From Paracoccaceae bacterium (GTDB lineage Bacteria > Pseudomonadota > Alphaproteobacteria > Rhodobacterales > Rhodobacteraceae), in contig CANIKY010000002.1 in assembly GCA_947468085.1 (NCBI GenBank), positions 1-64,000 of the forward strand: a stretch of 64,000 nt of DNA, read 5' to 3'. The notes beneath the pieces were generated by a model. That model did no database searches. It had not been told where the DNA came from and saw only the letters and a program-made list of their open reading frames with translations. Positions 41,770 to 50,875 of this stretch are shown here, in pieces. Position numbers and translations under genes: made by a program. The number at the start of each line of letters is the position of its first letter. The stretch's first letter is position 1.

Positions 41770-42714
41770 TTATCCTCGGGTCTTGGGGGGGTGGGCCAAA
41801 GGGTGGTGGGTAAGCACCAGATCCTTCAGATGGTCTTCTAGCACATGGGTGTAAATTTCGGTCGAGGAAAGGTCCGCGTGACCCAAAAGCATCTGAATAA
41901 CCCGCAAATCGGCCCCGCCGGCCAAAAGATGGGTGGCAAACGCATGGCGCAGCACATGGGGCGAGACTTGGGTCGGGTCAAGGCCTGCCGTCAGGGCCAT
42001 GGTTTTGATCAGGCCAAAAAACTGTTGCCGTGTCAGATGGCCGTCAGTGCCTGTTCCGGGAAAAAGGTAGCGGTTGGCGGGTTTTCCGGCCAAGCGGGCC
42101 TGATCTTCCTCGGCATCGCGCACATTTAACCACGCGTTGATCGCTGTGCGTGCCGGGTCTGACAGGGGGGCCATGCGGTCTTTGTCGCCCTTACCTTTGA
42201 CCAAGATCATGCGCGGTGCGCCGCGCAGGGCTGTCATGGGCAAAGTGACCAACTCACTTACGCGCAGGCCCGTGGCGTAAAGCAGTTCCATCAGCAGCCC
42301 GTTGCGTTGGCGATCACGCGGGGTGCGGCCTGTGGTGCGGGCGGCTTCCAATAGGCGCAGCACGTCGTCTTGCGACAGGTTCTTGGGCAAGTGGCGTTTG
42401 GCCCCAGGTCCGGTGATTTGCAACGCCGGGTTGTCGCTGCGCCAGCCTTCTTCAAAGGCAAAGCGGTAGAGTTGGCGGATGGCCGATAAGCGTCGCGCAC
42501 GGGTGCTTTGCGACAGGCCTTCGTCAGCACATTGCAGCAGGTAAGCTTCCACATCGGATTTGTTGGCATCTGACAGCGTACGGGGGTGGATAAAGTCGGA
42601 AAAGGCCAAAAGGTCGCGGCCATAGGCCAATTGGGTGTTTTGGGCTGCGTTATGTTCGGCGGCTTGCGCTTGCAAAAAGCTGGAAATCCAGCGCCGACTG
42701 TCGTGTGACATCAC
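41770..42714 (-). CDS. xerD: Site-specific tyrosine recombinase XerD
   Basis: LLYATGLRVSELV, SPHVLRHAFATHLLAGGADLRVIQMLLGHADLSSTEIYTHV. Confidence 0.92.
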   Translation of the reverse strand: MMSHDSRRWISSFLQAQAAEHNAAQNTQLAYGRDLLAFSDFIHPRTLSDANKSDVEAYLLQCADEGLSQSTRARRLSAIRQLYRFAFEEGWRSDNPALQITGPGAKRHLPKNLSQDDVLRLLEAARTTGRTPRDRQRNGLLMELLYATGLRVSELVTLPMTALRGAPRMILVKGKGDKDRMAPLSDPARTAINAWLNVRDAEEDQARLAGKPANRYLFPGTGTDGHLTRQQFFGLIKTMALTAGLDPTQVSPHVLRHAFATHLLAGGADLRVIQMLLGHADLSSTEIYTHVLEDHLKDLVLTHHPLAHPPKTRG

Positions 42715-42724
42715 AAGGTGCCTC

Positions 42725-44272
42725 TCACAAACGCCGCTCTAGCAAGATAAGTTGCAAGGCGCTGCGGCGGGCGACATCCTCTAGCCCCAGATGGCGCAGG
42801 GTAGAAAGGCCTTCGGTCACAGCGCGCAGATCACCTGCTTTGCCTTGGCGCATTTGGGTCATGGCGGCCAAGATGGCTTGACCGATACGCCCTTGGTCCA
42901 ACATGGCCTGCAAGGTGGCGGGCAAAACGGGCGCAGTAAAGGCCGCCGCAATGGCAGCGTCTAGCGCATCAGGCGCGCTTACCCCTTGCAGCGACCCGCG
43001 CGCCACGGCCAAAAGAAAGGCTTGCTGCGGATCTTTTGGTGCAAACCTCTGGGTTAGGGCTTCATATTGGCGCGACAGCAGCATGACCTGCAAAGCCACA
43101 GGTTTGGTGGCTTCTGACAGGGCAAGGCTTGCCAAATCCTGACTGAACAGGGCGGCAAACGGCACTTCTAGGCTTGCCTCTTTCATCTTGGCCCAAGCCA
43201 GCGGCAGGGTGGCTTCTATCGCCATCTGATCCTTGGCGCTGATGGCCGCATCAAAGGCCTGAAAGGCTGCTACCCGATCCCATACCCCGCCCGAGGCTGC
43301 AGGCTTTTGCTGGGTATAAAGGCCCAGTAGCAGGTTGGGGGTAACCGATCCCATGCGAGAAAGGCGTTCAACCGCTTCAAGTTGGGCTTTCCATCCGGCG
43401 TTTTCGGACAGGTCGGCATAGCTAAAGGCCACGGGTAGGGCTGTGTCGGGCAAAGGCTCGCCGATGGCTTCATAGATGCGAAAAATCAGCGGGGTCACCG
43501 GGGTTGGCATGATGGGGGTGATGCCGGTATCGTCCAGTTCCGGTTCCATGAAGCGGGTCAAAAGGGCGCCTTCCTCGGCGCTTACAGTGCCAAGAACGCG
43601 TGCTGTGTCCAGCGTAAGCTTGGCTGTGTCAAAATCGCCTGCCCTTGCTAAGCAGAACACGCGGGTCGGCAGGGCAGGTGCCAAACCCGGCGCAGTTTTC
43701 AGCGCCTGACAGGCGCGGTCCTCGTCGCCAATCAGCAGCGCCACGTCAAAGTAGCGCCGAAAAATCTCGGGTGAGCGGGCAGCCCCGGCCGTATCCAACA
43801 AAGCGCGGGCCTGATCCAAAGCGCCGATCGCCAAAAGCTTGTCCACACGGGCTAAAAACAGTATCTCTCCTGCCAAGGCACCCTGCGGCGGATCAGATAT
43901 CGCCAACAAAATGGTCAAAAGTTCGGTTTGCAAAGCTGGAAGATCTTGACCGTTGTCTTGCAACAAAAGCCGCGCAATCTCCGCCACATCGCCGTTGCCC
44001 CAAAGGTTGCGCGGCAATCCGGTGACGGCGGGCGGCAAGATGCCCAAGCCATCCGCACTGTCTGCCTGCAAAGATTGCACGGTGACCGTTTCAGTGTGCA
44101 AGCCAAGCGGACTGACCGCGGGTTCTGTCAAACCAGGGGGGGGAGCGTTTGAGATCAAAGACTGGCTCAGCCAATCGATCGCCGACAAGGGCGCATCAGC
44201 CCGCGCAAAAGAGATACAGCCCAGCCCAAGAACTGCAGCCAATACACCAAGTCTTAGCCCGTCAATCGGCAT
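42725..44272 (-). CDS. Conserved secreted protein of unknown function
   Basis: 515 aa, N-terminal signal peptide LAAVLGLGCISFARADA, helical repeat composition. Confidence 0.75.
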   Translation of the reverse strand: MPIDGLRLGVLAAVLGLGCISFARADAPLSAIDWLSQSLISNAPPPGLTEPAVSPLGLHTETVTVQSLQADSADGLGILPPAVTGLPRNLWGNGDVAEIARLLLQDNGQDLPALQTELLTILLAISDPPQGALAGEILFLARVDKLLAIGALDQARALLDTAGAARSPEIFRRYFDVALLIGDEDRACQALKTAPGLAPALPTRVFCLARAGDFDTAKLTLDTARVLGTVSAEEGALLTRFMEPELDDTGITPIMPTPVTPLIFRIYEAIGEPLPDTALPVAFSYADLSENAGWKAQLEAVERLSRMGSVTPNLLLGLYTQQKPAASGGVWDRVAAFQAFDAAISAKDQMAIEATLPLAWAKMKEASLEVPFAALFSQDLASLALSEATKPVALQVMLLSRQYEALTQRFAPKDPQQAFLLAVARGSLQGVSAPDALDAAIAAAFTAPVLPATLQAMLDQGRIGQAILAAMTQMRQGKAGDLRAVTEGLSTLRHLGLEDVARRSALQLILLERRL

Positions 44273-44396
44273 TCAAGGTCACCGGGACCGTCACTTCCCC
44301 CGTCACTGGGGTCATCTCGGCCAGATAAGTAAAGGCTACCAAAGCCGCAAATCCCAAGAGTGCCAAAGCCAGCACTGCTTTAATCAACCGCCCCAT
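44262..44396 (-). CDS. Small single-TM membrane protein (44 aa)
   Basis: MGRLIKAVLALALLGFAALVAFTYLAEMTPVTGEVTVPVTLNAD; 11-bp overlap with downstream gene. Confidence 0.6.
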   Translation of the reverse strand: MGRLIKAVLALALLGFAALVAFTYLAEMTPVTGEVTVPVTLNAD

Positions 44397-44588
44397 TCCC
44401 TTCGCCCCCGTCACTGTGGCCATGCGCCAGCTTTGTTTTGGCCTTTTAACCCCAAGCGTGCGGCACTGATCTGCCCCTGCGATTACATATAGCATTTTTC
44501 GCAACTTCACGCCAAAGAGAATAAGTGCAACCTTGTAGCGGTATTATCCTGCCCCAGAGGTCTGCGAAAGAGGGAACGGACCGCACCG

Positions 44589-45131
44589 ATGCAGCGCTTG
44601 AAAAAAACCGTGGTGCTTGTGGGCATGATGGGGGCAGGCAAAACCGCCGTTGGCACGGCTTTGGCGCGGGACTTATCGGTGCCTTTTCGTGATTCGGATG
44701 AAGAGATTGCGCGCGCCGCCAACCGCACGATTGCGGAAATTTTTGAGCGCGATGGTGAGGCTTTTTTTCGTGCCCGCGAAACAGAGGTGTTGGGCCGCTT
44801 GCTGCATGGCGAACCGTGCGTTCTGTCCACAGGGGGTGGGGCGTTTTTAGCAACGGTGAACCGCGATCTGATCCGGGAGACGGGGGTTTCGGTTTGGCTG
44901 CGGGTGGATATTGATCTGCTATGGCAGCGCGTGCGCCACAAAACCACGCGGCCACTTTTGCGCACCGCCAATCCGCAAGAGACGCTAAGGGCGCTTTATG
45001 CGGATCGCTTGCCAGCCTATGCCCAAGCCAATCTAACGGTGGATAGTGCGAGTGATTTGTCGGTGGATGCTATGGCCGCGCGTGTGGCCGCGGCTTTGGC
45101 CACCCGGTCCGATGTGATGGAGACGTCTTAG
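44589..45131 (+). CDS. aroK: Shikimate kinase
   Basis: GMMGAGKTAVGTALA, FRDSDEEIARAANRTIAEIFERDGEAFFR. Confidence 0.95.
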   Translation: MQRLKKTVVLVGMMGAGKTAVGTALARDLSVPFRDSDEEIARAANRTIAEIFERDGEAFFRARETEVLGRLLHGEPCVLSTGGGAFLATVNRDLIRETGVSVWLRVDIDLLWQRVRHKTTRPLLRTANPQETLRALYADRLPAYAQANLTVDSASDLSVDAMAARVAAALATRSDVMETS

Positions 45132-46241
45132 ATGGCCAATACAGTTCCAGTAAACTTGGGCACGCGGTCTTATGAGGTGCGAATTGGCGAGGGGCTTTTG
45201 GCCCAGATCGCAGCGCAGATCCACCCGCTGTTGCGTCGCAAGCGCGTTGCCATTGTGACCGATGACAATGTGGCCGCCAAGCACTTGCCCACGGTGCTGG
45301 CAGCTTTGGAACAGGCTGGAATTGCTGCTTTATCGTTAAGCTTGCCTGCGGGGGAAAGCACCAAAGCTTGGCCAGAATTCACGCGCACGGTTGAATGGCT
45401 TTTGGCCGAAAAAATCGAACGCCGGGATATTGTGATTGCCCTTGGCGGCGGGGTGGTGGGCGATTTGGTGGGGTTTGCCTGCGCCGTTTTGCGGCGCGGG
45501 GTGCGGTTTGTGCAGGTTCCCACGACGTTGCTGGCGCAGGTGGATTCCTCGGTTGGGGGTAAGACGGGCATCAATTCGACCCATGGCAAGAACCTGATCG
45601 GGGCCTTTCACCAACCGTCTTTGGTGCTGGCGGATATTGAAGTGCTGAACACTTTGCCACAGCGTGATCTGCTGGCAGGCTACGGCGAGGTTGTGAAATA
45701 TGGGCTTTTGGGGGATGGGGCGTTTTTCGACTACCTTGAAGCCCATGGCCCTGCCTTGGCGCGCTATGACGGTGAAGTGATCTTGAAAGCTGTCACCCGT
45801 TCGGTCGAAATGAAAGCCGCCATTGTAGAGCGCGACGAGACCGAAGAGGGTGAGCGCGCGCTTTTGAACCTTGGCCACACCTTTTGCCATGCGTTGGAAA
45901 AAGCGACGGGCTATGGCGACCGTCTTTTGCACGGCGAGGGGGTGGCGATTGGCTGTGCTTTGGCGTTCGAGGTAAGCCAACGCTTGGGCCTTTGCGCCCA
46001 AGAAGCCCCCAGCCGTGTGCGCGCGCACTTAAAGGCGATGGGGATGAAAACTGACCTGTGCGATATTGCGGGCGATTTGCCAGATGCCGATGTGCTTTTG
46101 GCACTGATGGGGCAAGATAAAAAGGTAATTGATGGCAAGTTGCGCTTTATTCTTGCGCGCGGCATTGGTCAGGCCTTTGTGGCCGAAGATGTGCCGCCCG
46201 ATGTTGTGGTGCAGGTGCTGAAAGACGCCCTGAAAAGGTAA
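45132..46241 (+). CDS. aroB: 3-dehydroquinate synthase
   Basis: ALGGGVVGDLVGFACAVLRRGVRFVQVPTTLLAQVDSSVGGKTGIN. Confidence 0.97.
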   Translation: MANTVPVNLGTRSYEVRIGEGLLAQIAAQIHPLLRRKRVAIVTDDNVAAKHLPTVLAALEQAGIAALSLSLPAGESTKAWPEFTRTVEWLLAEKIERRDIVIALGGGVVGDLVGFACAVLRRGVRFVQVPTTLLAQVDSSVGGKTGINSTHGKNLIGAFHQPSLVLADIEVLNTLPQRDLLAGYGEVVKYGLLGDGAFFDYLEAHGPALARYDGEVILKAVTRSVEMKAAIVERDETEEGERALLNLGHTFCHALEKATGYGDRLLHGEGVAIGCALAFEVSQRLGLCAQEAPSRVRAHLKAMGMKTDLCDIAGDLPDADVLLALMGQDKKVIDGKLRFILARGIGQAFVAEDVPPDVVVQVLKDALKR

Positions 46242-46303
46242 TCCAGCCGCTTGCGTAAAAGCGCGCCAGCCCTATGGTGTTATCAACCATTGGGGAGGCT
46301 ATC

Positions 46304-47158
46304 ATGGACGGTTTTGGCATACATTCCAGCATCTGGACGATGGATTGGACCCCGCAAGCAGCCGAACACGCTGTGGCCGAGGCTGTGCGCTATAACTTCG
46401 ATTTCATTGAAATCGCTGTTCTAAACCCAAAACGCATTGATGCGCCCCATTCGCGCAAACTGCTGGAAAGTGCAGGCCTGCAGGCCGTGGGGTCTTTGGG
46501 TTTGCCCGAAGGGTGCTGGCTGTCACGCGATACCGATAAGGGGGTAGCTTTTCTTAAGGTCGCGCTAGATTGCTGTGCGGCGATGGGGGCAAAGGCGCTG
46601 TCTGGTGTGACCTATGGGGGTATTGGCGAAAAGTCCGGGGTGCCACCCACGGCGCAAGAACTGGACAATGTCGCGCGGGGGTTGGCCCAAGCCGCCGCCT
46701 ATGCTGCGAAATTGGGGCTGCTGTTGGGGGTGGAACCGGTAAACCGCTATGAAAGCCATCTGATCAACACCGGATGGCAAGGGGTTGCCATGATTGAAAA
46801 GGTGGGGGCGAAAAATCTGTTTTTGCATCTAGACACCTATCATATGAACATCGAGGAAAAAGGCGCTGGCAACGGCATTATCGCCGCGCGCGAGCATTTG
46901 CGCTATATCCACCTGTCTGAAAGCGACCGTGGCACGCCAGGTGCGGGCACCTGTGATTGGGACGAGATTTTTGCCACGTTGAAAGCCATTGGTTTTAAAG
47001 GCGGGCTTGCAATGGAAAGCTTTATAAACATGCCCCCAGAACTGGCCTATGGGTTGGCCGTCTGGCGCCCTGTGGCTGAAAGCCGCGAAGAGGTGATTGG
47101 CCAAGGCCTGCCATTTCTGCGCGGCAAGGCGCGGCAATATGGGTTGATTGACAAATAA
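46304..47158 (+). CDS. Sugar phosphate isomerase/epimerase (psicose/tagatose 3-epimerase-like)
   Basis: TIM-barrel epimerase motifs: LLGVEPVNRYESHLINT, HLDTYHMNIEE, HLSESDRGTPGAGTCDWDEIF. Confidence 0.85.
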   Translation: MDGFGIHSSIWTMDWTPQAAEHAVAEAVRYNFDFIEIAVLNPKRIDAPHSRKLLESAGLQAVGSLGLPEGCWLSRDTDKGVAFLKVALDCCAAMGAKALSGVTYGGIGEKSGVPPTAQELDNVARGLAQAAAYAAKLGLLLGVEPVNRYESHLINTGWQGVAMIEKVGAKNLFLHLDTYHMNIEEKGAGNGIIAAREHLRYIHLSESDRGTPGAGTCDWDEIFATLKAIGFKGGLAMESFINMPPELAYGLAVWRPVAESREEVIGQGLPFLRGKARQYGLIDK

Positions 47159-47398
47159 GCACGCAGGGTAGGGACGCGATCTGACGTTTGAGATCTTCGT
47201 CGGTACGGTTGGCACTTCTTGGCGTGGCATTTGCCGCACTGGCAAGACATCAAACATGGCGGGCAAAGATGTGGGGTCTTTATCGGGTGCGGTGCGTGGT
47301 TTAAATCTTGCCCGCATTGTGTGAATCTTGTTTTGACACGGTAGGCGACAAGTTGTTAATGCGAATTTATAAGTGGCGAAATTGCGTTAGGATATGGC

Positions 47399-50300
47399 AT
47401 GGCAAGACTCCAATCAGAGGCGCAGTTTAATCAAGACCTGATTGAATTCAGCAAAGCCGGCGACAGCACCCCACAGTACCGATTCTTCGACAACAAGTCG
47501 ATTTCTTGGCATGGCAAGGTTTATGCCGATTCTTACACCCTGACGCTGTCAGATACCGCACCGAGGGTATCGGTTAGTCTTTATGGGCCTTACATTCGCG
47601 TGGGTTCGGACGGGGGAATTGTCGCGGGTAGTTTCAACGGAATTAATGCCTCGGCTTGGACAGACGGCCAATGGACGACGGCTTGGTCGATTGAAGATGT
47701 CAGTGTGGATGCGTCGTTCATGTTTGGCGCGATGGTGACCCTAGACGTGAAAGACGATGCCCGCATGATCCGCGCCTGTTTTGCGGGAAGCGATGTTTTT
47801 GTTCTTTCAATCTTTGCCGATCTTGCGCGCGGGGAAGGGGGCAATGATACGCTGAATGGGTATGAGGGCAACGATACCCTTTATGGCGGCAGCGGCGCAG
47901 ATGTTCTGGACGGAGGTGCGGGCGCTGACAGTCTTGTTGGGGGCAGTGGCGACGATGTTTACTACGTTCAAGATGGTGGGGATGTCGTTGAAGAACTGAC
48001 GAACGAAGGCATAGATACGGTCCTAGCCTTGTTGACCTATACGCTTACGGCACATACGGAAAACCTTACCTTAATGGGAAGTTCGTCTGCTTGGGGCACT
48101 GGCAACCTATTTGGCAACGTGATCATGGGCAACAGTGCTGCGAACAGACTGTTTGGGCTTGAGGGCAACGACACATTATCCGGCGGTGGAGGCGACGACA
48201 CCTTGAACGGTGGCGCGGGCAATGACACTTATATGTCGGACGACAGCGACACGATCATCGAAGGTGAAACTGGCGGCATCGACACGGTTCAATCCTTGGG
48301 ATCGTACAGTCTTCTTGATGATGATTTTGTTGAAAATCTTACCCTGATCGGTTCTGCCAGCGTCAATGGGACGGGCAACAGCCTCAATAATATCATAACG
48401 GGCAACGGGGGCGAAAATCTTCTGGATGGAGCTTCAGGCAACGACACCCTGATCGGGGGTTTGGGCAACGACACCTACATAACCGATGGCAACGATACGA
48501 TCATCGAAGCGGTGAATGGGGGAACCGATACGGTTGAGGCGTTGGTGTCATACACCATGGTATCCAATCTAGAGAATCTCATTCTGACAGGAACTGCTGC
48601 GGCCGATGGCACGGGCAACAGCGGCAATAACATGCTAACAGGCAACAGTGCTGCAAACGTGCTAGATGGGGGGGCGGGCAATGACACCCTGATTGGCGGT
48701 GCCGGCGACGATACCTATCTTACGGATGGCGGCGACACGATCACGGAAGCCTATGACGGAGGCACTGATACGGTTCAAACTTCGATATCGCACAGTCTTG
48801 CGGTGAACGTCGAAAACTTGATCCTCGGCGGATCTACCAGCATCAATGGCACGGGCAACGGCCGTAACAATGTCATCACGGGCAATGCGGCAGCCAATGT
48901 TTTGAATGGCGGCACGGGCGCTGATACCCTTATCGGTGGCGCGGGCGACGACATTTATACCACAGACGGTGGCGATACGATCACCGAAGCCTTCAATGGG
49001 GGAACAGACACAGTTCAGTCATCAGCCTCGCTCATTCTGGCTTTAAACGTTGAAAACTTGACCCTTATCGGGACTGTCAACGTCAATGGGACGGGAAACA
49101 CCCTTCACAATGTCATTACGGGCAACGCGGCCGCAAACATTCTAGACGGCGGCGCGGGCGCTGACACGCTGATCGGTGGCTTGGGCAATGATACCTACAT
49201 TGTTGATCGACTTGACACGATTACCGAAGCCGCCGATGGGGGAACCGACACGGTCCTAAGTGCGCTGACATACATTTTGGTGGCGAATGTTGAGAATGTG
49301 ACCCTGACAGGCACGGAAAATCTGAACGGCACAGGAAACACCCTGAACAATGTTATCACGGGGAATGGGGGGGCAAACATTCTTAATGGTGACACAGGCG
49401 CTGACACGCTGATCGGGGGGGCGGGCGACGACACCTACCTCACAGATGGTGGTGACACGATCACCGAAGCGGTCGACGGGGGAACTGACACGGTTCAAGC
49501 TTTGGCATCCCACACTCTTGCCGACTATGTTGAAAACTTGACCCTCAAGGGGTCTGTCGCCATCAACGGCACTGGAAACAGCCTGAACAACGTCATCACC
49601 GGTAACTTGGCCGCAAATGTGCTGACGGGTGGCTTAGGCGCTGACACGCTGATCGGTGGGTATGGCAACGACACCTATGTAATTGATAGCGCAGACACGA
49701 TCATCGAAACCGCCATTGGGGGAACAGATACTGTTCAGGTTGCGCAGACCTATACGCTGGGATCCAACCTTGAGAACCTTACCCTGACAAGCACCGCTGC
49801 CATCAATGGCACCGGCAACGCCGCCAACAACACGCTGATAGGTAACAGCGCAGCGAATGTTCTGGACGGGGGTGCCGGAACGGATGCGCTGATCGGTGGC
49901 CTTGGCGATGACACTTACATCACCGATGGCGGTGACACGATCACCGAGGGTCTGAATGGGGGAACCGACACGGTTCAAAGTTCGGCCACCCATACTTTGG
50001 CATCCTATGTCGAGAACTTGACCCTGACTGGCGCGGCAGGTCTTGGCGGCACTGGAAACGCACTCAACAACCGCATCACGGGGAACGACGGGGCGAACCT
50101 TTTGGACGGCAGCAGTGGCAATGACAGCCTGTCTGGGGGCGATGGGGCTGACAGTTTGGTTGGAGGACTGGGAATGGACCAGTTGTCTGGTGGCGATGGC
50201 GCGGATGTCTTTATCTTTCGTGCCGCAGATGAAAGTGCGAACGCTCTGCCCACGGCTGATGCCATCATCGATTTTGTTCAGGGGCAAGACCGCATCGACC

Positions 50301-50536
50301 TAAGCAAGATTGATGCTAGTTCGGCGATAAGTGGTAACAACGCTTTCACTTGGCTGGGAACGTCTGCAATTGGGACCACCACCGCGGGCGAGCTGCGATA
50401 CCAGAAGTACAACAACGAGGGAGAGGCCAACGATTATACACTGGTCTTTGCCGACACCGACAAGGATATTGCGTCGGAGTTTATGTTCAAACTGGTTGGT
50501 TTGTATGATCTGACAGGGTCTGATTTTATCTTATAA
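47399..50536 (+). CDS. RTX-type hemolysin-like calcium-binding repeat protein 1 (1045 aa)
   Basis: GGxGxDxLxGG nonapeptides; 80-aa modules; C-terminal DFVQGQDRIDLSKID...DLTGSDFIL type I secretion-like end. Confidence 0.92.
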   Translation: MARLQSEAQFNQDLIEFSKAGDSTPQYRFFDNKSISWHGKVYADSYTLTLSDTAPRVSVSLYGPYIRVGSDGGIVAGSFNGINASAWTDGQWTTAWSIEDVSVDASFMFGAMVTLDVKDDARMIRACFAGSDVFVLSIFADLARGEGGNDTLNGYEGNDTLYGGSGADVLDGGAGADSLVGGSGDDVYYVQDGGDVVEELTNEGIDTVLALLTYTLTAHTENLTLMGSSSAWGTGNLFGNVIMGNSAANRLFGLEGNDTLSGGGGDDTLNGGAGNDTYMSDDSDTIIEGETGGIDTVQSLGSYSLLDDDFVENLTLIGSASVNGTGNSLNNIITGNGGENLLDGASGNDTLIGGLGNDTYITDGNDTIIEAVNGGTDTVEALVSYTMVSNLENLILTGTAAADGTGNSGNNMLTGNSAANVLDGGAGNDTLIGGAGDDTYLTDGGDTITEAYDGGTDTVQTSISHSLAVNVENLILGGSTSINGTGNGRNNVITGNAAANVLNGGTGADTLIGGAGDDIYTTDGGDTITEAFNGGTDTVQSSASLILALNVENLTLIGTVNVNGTGNTLHNVITGNAAANILDGGAGADTLIGGLGNDTYIVDRLDTITEAADGGTDTVLSALTYILVANVENVTLTGTENLNGTGNTLNNVITGNGGANILNGDTGADTLIGGAGDDTYLTDGGDTITEAVDGGTDTVQALASHTLADYVENLTLKGSVAINGTGNSLNNVITGNLAANVLTGGLGADTLIGGYGNDTYVIDSADTIIETAIGGTDTVQVAQTYTLGSNLENLTLTSTAAINGTGNAANNTLIGNSAANVLDGGAGTDALIGGLGDDTYITDGGDTITEGLNGGTDTVQSSATHTLASYVENLTLTGAAGLGGTGNALNNRITGNDGANLLDGSSGNDSLSGGDGADSLVGGLGMDQLSGGDGADVFIFRAADESANALPTADAIIDFVQGQDRIDLSKIDASSAISGNNAFTWLGTSAIGTTTAGELRYQKYNNEGEANDYTLVFADTDKDIASEFMFKLVGLYDLTGSDFIL
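48331..50250 (+). repeat. Eight tandem copies of a 240-bp (80-aa) module within RTX protein 1
   Basis: Same codon landmark (GAAAACTTGACCCTG-like, 'ENLTL') at 48331, 48571, 48811, 49051, 49291, 49531, 49771, 50011. Confidence 0.92.
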
Positions 50537-50566
50537 TAAAGTTGGAAAGTTTGCGTAGCTGAAAGG

Positions 50567-50748
50567 TGGAGTGCCCCTCGTGAAGTGGTCCATCAATTGG
50601 GATAATATAACCCCACTTTTTGGAGGACGCGAAGATGGCTGGGAAGCGAGGGAATCCGGAGGACATCGTTTTGGCGTCGATGAAACTCGACCCGGCATCG
50701 TTCTATCAGTTACCTTCGACGCACGCCGCGCGCGCAGTCCTAGATTGA
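50567..50748 (+). pseudogene. IS3-like insertion sequence remnant: left end plus truncated orfA start
   Basis: tggagtgcccctcgtgaagtggtccatc terminal-like sequence, then aggacgcgaag-ATG encoding MAGKRGNPEDIVL (resembles IS3 OrfA N-termini), then unrelated sequence and stop. Confidence 0.4.
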
Positions 50749-50875
50749 AGAGATATCTCTGGCTTTGGCATTATTCACCAAACTGTGGCGGCGCCACTAC
50801 GGCAGAAAAAAGCTTGTAAAAACGCCGAACCAGTACATCCAGATTTAACAATTCTCAAATTGAAGGTGAATTTCA

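Noticed and set aside
41770-42714. Tyrosine recombinase considered as a second mobile-element integrase
   Set aside because: Sequence and context (opposite aroK-aroB, no att repeats) fit housekeeping XerD.
47159-47398. sigma70-like promoter (ttgaca near 47330) for RTX1
   Set aside because: The -35-like box has no good -10 at correct spacing; too weak to report.
48331-50250. Regular repeat array considered as CRISPR or satellite DNA
   Set aside because: Period is 240 bp, units diverge, and the whole array is one open reading frame with RTX motifs.
49634-50287. 217-aa minus-strand ORF inside the RTX1 repeats
   Set aside because: Antisense product of the 240-bp coding repeat; periodic sequence mirrors the sense repeat.
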